Origin: Actinomortierella ambigua
Taxonomy: Eukaryota; Mortierellomycota; Mortierellomycetes; Mortierellales; Mortierellaceae
Length of the DNA stretch: 55,779 nucleotides
Direction of reading: 5' to 3'
Assembly: GCA_016098155.1 (NCBI GenBank)
Contig: JAAAJB010000188.1
Span: 1 to 55,779, forward strand
In this document: positions 1-10,560 of the stretch, one piece after another
Numbering within the stretch: the first letter of the stretch is position 1
Layout of the letters: the number at the start of each line of letters is the position of its first letter
Made by a program: the position numbers and the translations under genes
The notes under the pieces: generated by a model
Databases searched by the model: none
What the model was told of the DNA's origin: nothing
The model's input: the letters and a program-made list of their open reading frames with translations, nothing else

Positions 1-995
1 TGGCCTTCACGGCCACCGCCTATGCGTTTGAGACCTAGCATGGCCAAGATTCATGGCAGGTAGGCACCATTAGAGATACCTTGACACGTGGCTCTATGCT
101 TCTTTGCATCTCCAGCTTCTCTATTCTCTCACAGAATTCTCATCGCTTCTAGTAACCTACTCTCATGGCCAACCTCTCCTACATACTCCACACATTCATA
201 GGTGCATGGATAGGGATGTGGACACGTACAGAGGCTTTGCAAAGGACTTTTCCGACTTGCAAAGAACTTTTTCCGACTCTTCACATGATGGTCTCGTGTT
301 TGATCAAGTTCATTTCCTCCTGTTCAAGACCTGACGCGAGGGGCACGCCTACAACACAGCAGGGTAAACGAGGTCAAGAGTACGATTGGAATTGTAAAAA
401 ATATAAAAGCTAAAAAAAATCTCGCAAGTTCGTGAATTTTGAGAAAAACAAAAGGCTGTGCATATTACTCTCCCACGCGTAAGAACGCGTTGGTCTTTGA
501 AATAGCCTTGACGTTGGCAAAATTGGAACTCTAGCCCTTGAACAAGGCCAAAAAAAAAAAAAAAAAAAAGTGTACCCCACACCATTCTGACAAGTGCTGG
601 CAACACTTCTCGGCGCGGCAAGAAGGGCTCAGTCGAATAGGCAATATATCCGTCGCATCCCAAAGGCTCAGGTCCGAAATATATAGTTCGATCTTCAGCG
701 TATGAAGGACATCACGAATCGACCTGTCGAGTTCTTGATATGTACGAATTGCAGGCCAATTCTCTATAGCTGGCCCCACCCTTGAAAAGAAAGAAAAAAA
801 TCGAGCCCGCGAAATGGGGATTGTCAGTCCATGCACCATTCCATCATTCCTCACCGGGAATCCTTTCTAATTACTACATCACAGCCTAGAAGGCTGTTTG
901 GGTTTGTTGTGGGAGTCTTGAGTCCAGACCAAGTAAGACATGAATAAGGAGAAAAAGACAAAATACACGCTGCAGACTGCGACCCTTTACGAGGA
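1..995. other. No recognisable gene
   Basis: I see no protein family and no convincing spliced gene here. The stretch holds A-runs (about 551-569) and short chance ORFs without compositional or motif support. It adjoins the transposon-relic block and is probably also decayed repeat DNA, but nothing in it identifies an element. Confidence 0.5.
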
Positions 996-1047
996 ATGTC
1001 CATGTTGGTGGTGGTGCTCACCTACTCTTCTCTCTCAACTCTTTCAG

Positions 1048-1330
1048 CTACGAGGTACCTCCTGCCCACGACAAGCGACTATCCCTCGACTCGGCTCGGT
1101 CTAAACAAGACCGCGAACTGGCTCGCATTCAATCCCATTTGGTCAATGGCACACGGCCCATCGTCCTGCCGGCGCATCGCCTCATCCGTGATCCGGGCGA
1201 CGTTGACGGGATTCCCGAGCTCATTTTCGAGTTCTTGGACTCCCAGATCGGTTTCCTCTCAGCCGTTAATTCCGAAGTTTCGCGACTCAGGGACCGCCAG
1301 GTCGCTGACTCATTAGCGCTCGAGACGTAG
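1048..1330 (+). pseudogene. Gag-like retroelement fragment
   Basis: One frame reads about 95 codons, with a charged helical stretch (KQDRELARIQ), then VNGTRPIV, then FEFLDSQIGFLSAVNSEVSRL, ending at a stop near 1330. The pattern of a long alpha-helical segment containing a TRP motif resembles capsid/gag-like regions of fungal LTR or DIRS retroelements. That is an impression from pattern only; no pol domain follows and no LTRs are seen. It lies directly upstream of MULE-type relics, so the block looks like nested insertions. It could instead be part of an unrelated unknown ORF. Confidence 0.35.
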
Positions 1331-1631
1331 AAATGGAGGAATCAACAGTGCCAACAATTATCGCGCCTACGGCACCGAAGCCGGAAACAAAGGCGGTCAA
1401 AATACCAACCAAAAAAAAAAAAAAAACTCAACATGCACCTGTCATGAGGGTCGTCCAACCTACGACATAGTCGAGCAGCTGCGTGGAGTCACAGACCGAA
1501 GCACTCGAAAAGTTGATGAAAGAGAGAGCTGCAGACGAAGCTAAGCTGGTGGACATTGAGGCTGACCTGTCAGCCTGCCGCAAGGCTCTGTCATCCGCTG
1601 AAGCAAAGACACGTGGGACGCAGGCCAACAT

Positions 1632-2520
1632 TTGGTTGACACCGATGTCACATTCACGAGTGCGTACCATTCCGGCCTCAAGAGACATATCCCGGTGGTG
1701 CTGAGCGTGCTGTTTGGCTTCACCGCCGAGCATTACAAGAATCATTTCTTGGCATTGCTGGACGTCCTCTCCTTCAGCACGTTGGAGGAGTTTTTTGCCC
1801 ACTGGAACGGTATCACCGTCAATTTTTCGGCCGCCGAGATAGCCGGTCTCGAATTGGCCATCCGACAGCACTATCGGGTGGACCCATCGATCGACATCCA
1901 CTTGGAGCGTCGTTCAAGGGTGTGTATGGTGCATTTCCGCCGCTCCCTCCTGCGATTGTGCAAGACCAAGGCTGTACCTGACGGCAAGCAAGAGGTCTTC
2001 ATCAAGCAAGTGTTCAATCTGATCGACATTCCAGACGGGGAGAGCCTCGTCAAAGCCGCTGACGATCTCAAAGGGGCTTTTCCCCGAACAAAGAGGTGGA
2101 TCAACTGGTATTCGGTGGAGAAGAGGGCCAAGTACCTGTTTCGCGCGTGTTACCTTTACCTTGGCTGAGCTACAGCGCCATCTCCTGCATCTGCAGGCGA
2201 TGATCCAGCAGGCGGATGCCCTACTGATGGACCGTGATCTCCTTATCCACCACGCGAGCGCGATTGAGACACTCAAGGCTAGGCGTGATCAATGGCACAA
2301 CGTCTCCGCTTCCAAGCTCTTGCTGCGCACAAGAACATCACTGTTGAGGTGGTGACCAGAGTGGCAAGATTCCTGACTGATTTCAAGAACTTCCACACTG
2401 AGATGATGACCCCTGATCTCTTTGATGCGACGGGGTTTGCTTTGCGAACAAGGCTTGTATGTACTGCTCCAAGACGGGCCATCCGCCTTACCGCTGCCGC
2501 TCTCGACCTTGTAAACCTCC
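1632..2520 (+). pseudogene. Degenerate MULE-type transposase with CCHC knuckle
   Basis: The main open stretch (1632-2168) contains VDTDVTFTSAYHSG, then VLFGFTAEHYKNHF, and later CMVHFRRSLLRL and FPRTKRWINWY. This order fits the DDE core of Mutator-like transposases (first Asp block, a later C..H block, then the W-x-x-W segment common in fungal MULEs). The frame then breaks at a TGA and continues in frame +1 (2161-2355) and back in the first frame (2292 onward, KNFHTEMMTPDLFD). A third shift gives NKACMYCSKTGHPPYRC (about 2450-2500), a C-x2-C-x4-H-x4-C zinc knuckle followed by a stop. At least three shifts mean it is dead. Family assignment rests on motif order alone. Confidence 0.6.
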
Positions 2521-2529
2521 TTTCTAGGA

Positions 2530-2722
2530 TTTTTTGGATGAGCCCAACACAGATGGATCTCTATCGGCGCTATTGTGATGTCGTACTGAATGACAACACT
2601 TTTTCTCGCAACCGTTTCGCCATGAAAATGAACGCAACGGTGGTGGTCGATACGGATGGGAACTGCGCTATAATGACCCTGATCAGAGGAACTACCTTTA
2701 AGCCACCAGGCTATTTAAACAA
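2530..2722 (+). pseudogene. Second MULE-type transposase fragment
   Basis: The frame reads YRRYCDVVLNDNTFSRNRFA followed by MKMNATVVVDTDGN and then an interrupted MTLIRGTTF. The DVVLNDNT block with a following VVVD is the typical start of the MULE transposase core (first catalytic Asp). It lies 3' of another MULE core in the same orientation, so it belongs to a different, probably older or nested copy. The downstream catalytic Asp and Glu are absent and the ORF runs into AT-rich sequence. Confidence 0.55.
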
Positions 2723-2844
2723 GAATTGTCCTAATAAACCAACCCCAGTTCCTTTCCCGTTATTTAGTTAAGTATTTCCATGTGTTATTTTTTTCATTAG
2801 AGAACCTACGTACCGGAAAGCACGTAGCAAGGATGGCGTAGAAT

Positions 2845-3288
2845 GTGCGACCGCCAGTCTACCAGTGGCCACCTAGAGCTCCCGGATCCACGGCCCCGGA
2901 TCGCTGCGCATGCCATGCGCATCCCGGTGGGGTTGCGCTCCTGCGGCCTCACCCCGCGCTCATGGCGGTCCCAGCAGTCCCCACAGTGCAACTGGACACC
3001 ATCGAGACACTCACTGCCAAACTTAACGCGCTCTCGTTACAGATCATAGACCTGTCAAGAGTTGTGCAAAGCAATGGCGGTGAAGGTCGTCCACCACGCA
3101 AGAACCAGAGACAACAAATTGTGCAGGATTCACGATCTAGCCATAAAACCCCTAACCAAAAAGCCTACCTCGGAGAGGTACCGTCACGAGTCACGGTCAA
3201 GGAGCAGCTGGCACCTGAGAAGGTTTCCCCACCAACAAAGAGTCTTGAACACACTTTATTTATTTGTACCACAAATAAACCCCTTTAG
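2845..3288 (+). pseudogene. Gag-like or transposon-linked ORF remnant
   Basis: A 147-codon ORF with a Pro/Ala/His-rich start, a short coiled-coil-like segment (LDTIETLTAKLNALSLQIIDL) and a basic region (RPPRKNQRQQI). This resembles gag-type nucleic-acid binding ORFs, but no knuckle or protease is present. Its position inside the transposon-relic block is the main argument. It may be noise. Confidence 0.3.
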
Positions 3289-3299
3289 AAACCATTCTG

Positions 3300-3721
3300 C
3301 AGTGGCCGGTTGGTTCTGGTGACCAAGTACATTACTGATATTGTGTCTGATGGTTGCAAGAGAAGACGCCGTGTCTTACTTCTCTTCATTTGGTTTATCA
3401 TTTCTGATATAAAATACGTAGCTATAACTTTTGTAGTTCCTAATCTTTTTGATCAATACATTTTTCTCTACCTATACTTTCTTGTCTCTGTTTACTTTAT
3501 ACCTTGTACGCTCGCGCATCGATTGATATACAAGAAATACGCAAAGCTAGTCCTCTATCGATTAAACTTCCCTCTCTACTCTTGATCCTTTCCCTCTGTG
3601 ACCTTGCAAAGACATTTACTCCGTATTCAAATCTGTAGAGTCGTTTTTGGGAAACTCCAGCGAAAACATTCCTCTTTTTTTTTTTTTTTTTTTGTTCTAG
3701 TTGTTCTTTATTCCAATCTCG
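3300..3721. other. AT-rich non-coding stretch
   Basis: This is the region between the transposon relics and the 3' end of PEX14. It is AT-rich, has a T-run at about 3675-3693, and shows no supported coding sequence. Its right end probably contains the PEX14 3' UTR. Confidence 0.5.
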
Positions 3722-5521
3722 CTATTGTGCTTGCACCAAACTTGGGACACCATTCGGAGGCGTGAGCGCATTCGATTCCTTGGTCGTTGGGAAATTACGC
3801 CAGTTGAGCAAGAGGCCCTTGAGGGATCGGATCTCGCTCCGCAAGGCCGCTTCGGGGGTGGTCGGGTCGTTCAGGCCACCCTTGCCACTGTTAGCCGCCG
3901 CGGCTCCTGCCGTGTTGTAGCCATAGTAGCGGCTGGTCGGGTAGGCCAACGAGCTCGTGAGCGAATACGTCTCCTTGGTGATGTACTCTGCCAAATCCTG
4001 GGTGATCGACCTCACGGCCTTGAGCTCCTCAAAGGTCATGCTCTTGGAATGCCGCTCCAGCGTTTCTGAGAATTTGTCCAGCTGCTCCATGGTTGAGGGC
4101 AAAGTCATGATAGTGGATTTGGTGGTGGTCGTTGTTGCTGTGGTGGTAGTAGTCACTGCCTGGGTGTCCACTGGTGTGCCATCCTCATTCACCTCCTCGA
4201 TGGTTGTCTTCTTTGTGGACTCTTCATTATTATCGGAGGCCTTTTGAATGCGACGGCGTGAATAGCTATCACCAAGACGCAGTGATTGCAAGTAGTCCTT
4301 GTAGCCAGCCAATCGCTCCTTCAGCTTCTTCAACAGCTCTGTCTGGGCCACGGCCATCGTCCGCCGTGCGCCAGTGATGCCGCGCACCATGGGGTAGAGC
4401 AGCTTTTGAACGACAATGCCTGTCAGGGCTGTGATGCCTCCAGAGACGAGAAGTGCCACAATCAGCTTTCGCCGGAATGCGAGTGGGTCGACAGGTGCAA
4501 CTTGTTGTTGCTGGGGCATCATGTAGGCCATTTGTTGCTGTGGTGGTGGCACTTGTGTGGGATAAAGTTGGCTGGCATAGGTGCGGGGAGGCACTGGGGG
4601 TGGAACTGGTCCTGCTGCTGCCCCTCCCGCCCCTCCAGTTCCTGCATGCGATGTCTGTGTGGCGGGTGCAGCAGTCGTAGTAACCGTCTAAAAAGAAAGA
4701 AAAAATAGCAAACCAGGGATAATTAGTCATATGTGAAAGAAGAAAGAGTCGTGAAGGGAATCCACAAGCCCACAGGATCCCAAAGTGCATGTCACACTGG
4801 ACTGCACACTTTAGAGAGCGGGGGGAGGGAGGGGAGGGGAAGGAAGAGAGTTTAGGCGAATGGAGCCGAGGGCCGATCAACGACAGAATAGGCTCGCACG
4901 CTCGCTCACTCATGATTCGGAACTCCCAACTTTTTTTTTCTCTTCAACAGTGACAAGGAGACAACAACGTACTGTGTTTGCGGGTGCCGAGGATCCAGCT
5001 CCAGCACTGATGCGCGACCGTGCAATCTCAATTTCCTTCGTTGTCAGACCCTTCTTCTCCAAGAACTGTGTCTTCTTGGCTTCGTCAGCCGATCGGACGT
5101 TGGGTGACGACAGGAAGGCGATTGCCTGTTGGACCAAGTTCTCTCTGACGGGTACATCTGCAGGTGCAGATGATGGTGTGATAGTGGTAGTGGTGCCGGC
5201 TGCTGGTGTCGTCGTGGCCGTATTAGTAGTAGCAGAAGTAGTAGTAGTGGTGGTGGTGGTAGGAGTAGTAGGAGGAGCCGCCGCCGCTGACGAGGAAGTG
5301 GCACCGGCACCATTGGCGTTTGCTCGGGCAGCTTGTGCCAGTTGCTGAGCCTTCTCCCTTGCCTCACGCTGGCGCTTCAACAGCTCCCCGCGACGCTGGC
5401 TACGCTGGTCGGCCGTCAGAGCTTGGCCTGAAGTAGCATCAGTAGCAGGAGAAACAGGAGCCGTCATCGTCGGAGCTGCTGGTGGTTCCTGAGGTGATGC
5501 AGATGAGTCGGTCGACGACAT
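3722..5521 (-). CDS. Peroxisomal docking protein Pex14
   Basis: Component of the peroxisomal import docking complex that receives cargo-loaded Pex5/Pex7. Exons 5521-4973 and 4687-3722 (donor GTACGT, acceptor TTTTTAG) give 504 aa. Residues about 126-170 (RENLVQQAIAFLSSP ... FLEKKGLTTKEIEIARSR) match the conserved Pex14 N-terminal helical domain that binds WxxxF motifs. A Q/P-rich linker is followed by a membrane segment at about 258-280 (LIVALLVSGGITALTGIVV) and a predicted coiled coil. The protein is longer than yeast Pex14 (341 aa) because a 125-residue Thr/Ala-rich and basic extension precedes the domain. The start is the first ATG in frame with the domain. It is divergent to the ADCK1-like gene. 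Confidence 0.9.
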
Positions 5522-6291
5522 GGAGAAGGAAATGAATGAATGTTGTTCCTGAATGAAGAGTGTCGAGAAGGAGAGAGAAGGAGAGAAGGGAGAGAAAGGG
5601 AGAGAAAGAGAAGAGTTGTGTTGGTGGGTGCAACGGAGGGAGGAAAAGCGGGCACAGAGAAGAAGAGAATCACCCCAACCGGACCCACTCACTCACACTC
5701 ACTGGTCTCTGGTCTCCCCCGCACCTTCACGTGACTGTGGTGTGGTCGGCCGAGATCGGTGGAACATGGCCCTGCCTGCTCCTGTCTAGTTCTACTCGCG
5801 CACACTTTGCATGTAGTGCAAGCCATGGTATCCAGTCCAACAGTGCATGCATACCCATGTCGATCAGGGAGAGATCACCCAAAGAGCTTGTATTCGGTCC
5901 CTTAATGTCGCAAAGATAGAAGAATCATATAAACAACAGATCAAACCCCCAGACCAGCACTCCCAGCAATACAGGCCACCGTCTCCTACCCCACTCACCC
6001 TTTGGGTACAATTACGCTGTTATTCCACCGGATCAAGCCAGAACCCTGACCTGGCTCTCAAAGGTATTATGCTTGCTGCACATACTCGTCTCCCCACAAA
6101 CGTAATCCTCGCGCACGACGCACCGCCCTACCCTTGGCGGTAGTTCACTCACCGATGCCAAAAACCAGATAGATGCAGTCACAGGGCAGGGCGGTCTAGC
6201 AGGTTTGTTCAGCCGGGATCAACCCTTTGCTCATTCACAAAGTCAACTTGCGCACTCTCCATCACTCATTCCACTCACCCCCTCTTTCCCG
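5522..6291. promoter_or_regulatory. Divergent intergenic region PEX14 / ADCK1-like
   Basis: A 770-bp spacer between two genes reading outward. It has a GA-rich tract next to the PEX14 start (about 5540-5610) and pyrimidine-rich sequence with CACTCA motifs near the ADCK1-like start. No gene is seen. No TATA box or binding site can be assigned with confidence. Confidence 0.4.
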
Positions 6292-8367
6292 ATGCCTCTG
6301 ATCAGGCCAGCACTGCTTCTGGGACAGCTGGCCAGAAGGGCGCAAGCATACCCGAGAGGGACTGTCACTACCACCATAACAGGCTGCTACAATCGACTGC
6401 TGCAACAACAACAGTGTCGTCTCTTGACTTCCAGTCCTGCCCAGCCAGCTGTAGCTGCAGCAGCTGTCCCTTTCACCCGTCGAATCCCGCTAGCACTCAC
6501 TGTCCCTGTGGCTGCATTGGCAGGAGGTGCAATTCTGTACAACACCAACGAGTCCTTCCGCCACTCTTGTCTGGCTGTCCAGCGAGTTGCCCGTGCAGCA
6601 GAGGTCGTTGTTCTCTGTGGTGTCGACTACAAGTACTCGCTTGGTCTTGGCAACTGGGACCTCAAAGAGGACGATCCCGAGGATGAACGTGAGCGTCTTG
6701 CTCGCAGAAGCCAATTGCACCTTCGCAGCGCTGTTAGAGTCCGAGAGGCCCTCAAAGCCAACGGTGGCATCTATATCAAACTTGTAATGCAATCTCCCCC
6801 CTCCCCCTTTCTCCAACGGACAATCTTTTGTGGCATGAAGCGACCAGCACACTGATCTTCGATTTTCCTTTTTTATCTGCCTTGCTCGCTTGGATGACTC
6901 GTTCATAATAGGGTCAACATGTCGCATCCCTTAAATACCTTCTTCCCGACGAGTGGACAACATCGATGGAGCCATTGCAGGACCGCTGTATCCCTTCATC
7001 AATCGAGTCGATTCAAGCGCTCTTCCTGTCGGATATTGGCCAGCCCCTCTCGAGCTTCTTCTCATCCTTTGATCTAGACCCGATCGGCGTGGCATCATTG
7101 GCACAAGTGCATAGGGCGACGCTATTGGATGGTCGAGAAGTGGCGGTGAAGATTCAACACCCGGCCCTGGACGAGTTTTCGACGATCGATATCCGCACGG
7201 TCGCGCTGTTGATCAAGCTGGTCAAGTGGGCGTTCCCCGAGTTTGAGTTTACGTGGCTGAGCGAGGAGATGCAGATCAACCTGCCCAAGGAGCTCAACTT
7301 CAACTTTGAGGCCGCCAATTCGATCCGGGTCGCCGAGAACTTTGACCGCGCCCGCGCCGAAGGGAGCCCCTCGACGATCAAGACCCCGTCCATTGTCTGG
7401 TCCAAGCGTCGAGTCCTCGTCATGGAATGTAAGTCACTCTTTCACTCGGCTCTTTTTTTTTTTTTTTTTTTTGGGCTTTACAATTCTAACTGTCCAACCC
7501 TCTACAATAGTTATGAAGGGCGCAAGGATCGACGACCTGGATTATCTCCGGCAGCACAACATCCGCGTATCCGAGGTGTCGACAGAGATGGCCCGCACCT
7601 TTTCTCAGATGATCTACCAGGACGGCTTTGTGCACTGCGACCCGCACCCAGGCAACGTCATGATTCGCCCCACACCGCCCGGCTCGGCCTCGCACCGCAA
7701 CTTTGAGATCATCCTGCTCGACCACGGCCTCTACCGGGAGCTCACGCCCGAGTTCCGACTCGACTATGCCCGCCTGTGGACCGCGATCATCGCCTCGGAC
7801 GAGGACGAGATCCAGTACCGCGCGCGCAAGGTCGGTGGCACGGAAGCCTACCAGTTGTTCTCGTCGATCCTGACCGGTCGTGACTGGGAGGTCGTCCAAG
7901 AGGCCCAGCTGACCAAGCGTGCCCGGAACCGCGACGAGACCATGCAGATCAAGGACAAGGCTGGACAGTTGGTGGTCGACATTGCAGATATCCTGGCCAA
8001 GGTGCCACGCGATCTGCTGTTGTTGTTCAAGACGAATGATTTGCTCCGCGCCCTGGACGAGGACCTCGGGTGTGATGACGGGGCCCAGATGCGAACGTTT
8101 GCGATCATGGGCCGCTACTGCGCTCTGGCCATCTATGAGGCCGAGCGGACGAATATGGAGCATGAGCTGCAGAGCCAGGCAAAGTCGGCAGCGTCCGTGT
8201 TCTCGGTGTCGACTGTGCGCTCGTTGACCACGATCGTCCGGTCGTGGTTGGCCGCGTACTGCTCGTTTGTCGTGCGCCGCGTGGCGTTGGATCTGTTTGT
8301 CTGGTGGTCGTTGCATGAGAAGGACCATCCTATCCTGCGCTGGTTCGCTTCATTGTTTGGCCTTTAA
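6292..8367 (+). CDS. ABC1/UbiB-family atypical kinase (ADCK1/Mcp2-like)
   Basis: Predicted inner-mitochondrial-membrane atypical kinase of the ADCK1/yeast Mcp2 (Cqd2) branch, linked in yeast to coenzyme Q distribution and phospholipid homeostasis. Exons 6292-6783, 6912-7428 and 7511-8367 give 621 aa. The N-terminus is Arg-rich and acid-poor (MPLIRPALLLGQLARRAQAYPR), as in a mitochondrial presequence, followed by a hydrophobic segment (IPLALTVPVAALAGGAILY). Family motifs are present: IYIKLGQH (KxGQ), the lysine in VAVKIQHP, KELNFNFEA, FVHCDPHPGNV and a DHG metal-binding motif. Exon 1/2 splits the KxGQ motif exactly (IKL|GQH). The start at 6292 is preferred to an in-frame ATG at 6205 because it directly precedes the presequence. 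Confidence 0.9.
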
Positions 8368-8668
8368 AGAAAGAATGACAGAAAGAAAGATATTCCCCCT
8401 TGCCCCCCCCCTCTTTCTTTCCTCTACCCTTCTTCTTTCTTTGTATTCCTACCATTCACCTTATTGATTTCTTTTTTTCTTTTTCTGTTGTATCATCATC
8501 CCTTAGACTATTTTTTTTCAATGCCCCCACCCCCACCCCATCCCATCTCCATTGCATTCTCATACCATGTATTACCCTCCATAGATGTTTATCAATCGAC
8601 CACTTTTTTTTTCTTCTTGAGGATGCTAGGTGTGTGTGGTAGAGTTGACTTGATTCAGAAAGGTCCCA

Positions 8669-9286
8669 CTAGGACAATTGGAGTGCTGCAATCTGAGCCT
8701 CGAGGTCATCCATCTTGGCGACCTTGTCTGCCTGTTCTGGCAAGAGCGTCTCTCCTTTGTCCTGTCGTTCCTTGAGTGTCTTGGCCTGAGCGAGCTTCTT
8801 GTTCAGCGCACGAAGTTGTTTTGCAGGGTCTTGTGAAGGTTGAGGCGGTCCTTGTTGCTGTTGTCGTTGATCTGAAGCTGCTTCTGCTGCCACGGTTTTT
8901 TCCTCCTTGTCATCCACCTTTGCTGCCTTTTGATGTTGCTCGCCTTGCTGTTGTTGGTCATGTGGCTGTCCTTGCTGGTCTTCTTTCCGCTTGACCTTTC
9001 GTTTCTCATTCTTCTTCTGAGCTCGACTCATGTTGGCCAACCGCTCCGCTTGCTCCTTCTCCTTTTGCTGCTGTAACTGGGCCGGCGTTGGACGTCCGGA
9101 TGCGAGGCGGGCGTTCGTGTATCGACTCACGTCCTCGGGAGGTACATAGTTGGCACGGACTCGGCGCTCCTTGCGAAAGGTGCCATCAGGGCGTCGCGAG
9201 GCCGGGATGACGCGTTCGCCATCGTCGTCGGTCGTCGATGAAGCATTGGTGGTAACAATCCCACTGAGCGATGGGGTGGACGCCAT
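8669..9286 (-). CDS. PYM/WIBG homologue (Mago-Y14 partner)
   Basis: Single-exon 205-aa protein. Residues about 22-60 (GERVIPASRRPDGTFRKE then RRVRANYVPPEDVSRY) match the N-terminal Mago/Y14-binding segment of PYM, which removes exon-junction complexes from translated mRNA. The C-terminus (LRALNKKLAQAKTLKERQDKG ... LEAQIAAL) corresponds to the conserved ribosome-facing PYM helix. The middle is K/Q-rich and probably disordered. It is convergent with the ADCK1-like gene and divergent from thymidylate kinase across about 172 bp. Presence of PYM fits an intron-rich fungus that uses the EJC. Confidence 0.9.
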   Translation of the reverse strand: MASTPSLSGIVTTNASSTTDDDGERVIPASRRPDGTFRKERRVRANYVPPEDVSRYTNARLASGRPTPAQLQQQKEKEQAERLANMSRAQKKNEKRKVKRKEDQQGQPHDQQQQGEQHQKAAKVDDKEEKTVAAEAASDQRQQQQGPPQPSQDPAKQLRALNKKLAQAKTLKERQDKGETLLPEQADKVAKMDDLEAQIAALQLS

Positions 9287-9458
9287 GCCGTGTCAAAAGG
9301 AGGAGGAGGGAGACGGGGAGAGAAAGAGAGAGGTGAGGGCGGGAAAAAAAATGCGTCGAGAAAAAAAAATGGTGGCGCGCGAGCAAACCCTTCTTTTTTT
9401 TTGCCTTTTCTTCGAACAAAGAAACACTGCACATTTGCATTCTACTCAATCAATACTC
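9287..9458. promoter_or_regulatory. Short bidirectional promoter PYM / thymidylate kinase
   Basis: Only 172 bp separate the two start codons. The strip is G/A-rich on the + strand near PYM and contains a T-run (about 9394-9402) upstream of the kinase start. No defined motif is recognisable. Confidence 0.4.
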
Positions 9459-10370
9459 ATGCCGCGTGGACAATTCATTCTTTTAGAAGGCTGCGACCGC
9501 GCTGGCAAAACGACTCAGTGCGCCATGCTCGTCGCGGCCCTCAAGGGCAAAGGCCACTCTGTGGAGCTATGCAAGTTTCCTGGTAAAGATAGGAATGTGT
9601 TGCCGCCAACATTTGTTCATTTGTTCCCTTTCAAAAATTAAGAGGTATGGGAGGAGGGTGTATATTCTATTCCTCACGATAAACTTTTTGGAAACCATGT
9701 AGATCGCACAACAACCATTGGCCAAATGATCCACGCCTACTTGACCAACGCAAAGGAACTCGACGACCGCGCCATCCACCTTTTGTTCTCAGCGAACCGT
9801 TGGGAAGCCATGTAAGCGTAATCTGAAAACTAGCGGGAACGCCTTCTCGAATTGTGTGCCGAAGGCGAAGAGGGGGCCACAGATCTGGCCGCTTCAACCC
9901 CACCCTCCAATCCCTCATCCTCACTAAAACAAACTACCATCAATAGGCAAAGCATGAAGCGTAAGCTCCAGGCCGGCACCCATCTGATCGTCGACCGCTA
10001 CGCCTACTCAGGAGTCGCCTTCTCAGCCGCCAAGGGGTTAGATATCGAGTGGTGCAAGCACCCGGACCGTGGCCTGTTACGACCGGACAAGACGCTGTTC
10101 TTGGATCTCCCCACGGATGAGGCCGAGAAGCGAGGCGGGTTTGGCGACGAACGCTATGAGAAGCGCGAGCTACAGGAAAAGGTCCGCGCTTTGTTCCTAC
10201 AGAGGCTTCGCGGGAAAGAGTGGACAGTCATCGATGCCCGCCAGAGCGTCGAGGCCATGCATGCCCAGATCTTGGCTGCTTCTATGGCAGTCATTGAACA
10301 GGGCGCTGCTGCTGAAGAGGCGGATGGAAGCAAGGGACAACCACTGGTGGAGGACATGTTTATGGACTAG
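9459..10370 (+). CDS. Thymidylate kinase (dTMP kinase)
   Basis: Phosphorylates dTMP to dTDP for DNA synthesis. Exons 9459-9582, 9703-9811 and 9947-10370 give 218 aa, close to yeast Cdc8 (216). Motifs: P-loop [12 protein letters not shown] at about 9-20, [12 protein letters not shown] formed across exon 1/2, FSANRWEA, and [15 protein letters not shown]. Exon 2/3 joins as [16 protein letters not shown], the same spacing as in the human enzyme, which decides the acceptor at 9946 rather than the nearer AG at 9833. The P-loop has Cys-Asp-Arg-Ala where many homologues have a G-x-D-x-x-G variant. Confidence 0.92.
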
Positions 10371-10560
10371 GTCAGATCATATTAAAAAAATGCTTTGAAG
10401 TATCTCCACCCCCCCTCCCTTTTTGCTCAGCATTGAAACAGTAGCTAAAAAAAGGATCATATGCAAAAATGGTAGTGTAGTTGGAAAATGCTAATGGAGG
10501 TAGTCATACATTCTATGGAGTGGAGAAGGAGTGTGTGTGCAGGTTGAAAAGGTTGATTAA

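Noticed and set aside
9834..9946. In-frame extension of thymidylate kinase exon 3 ([14 protein letters not shown]...)
   Set aside because: The AG at 9833 gives the wrong phase after exon 2. The acceptor at 9946 restores the exact NRWE-to-DRY spacing of the family, so this stretch is intron.
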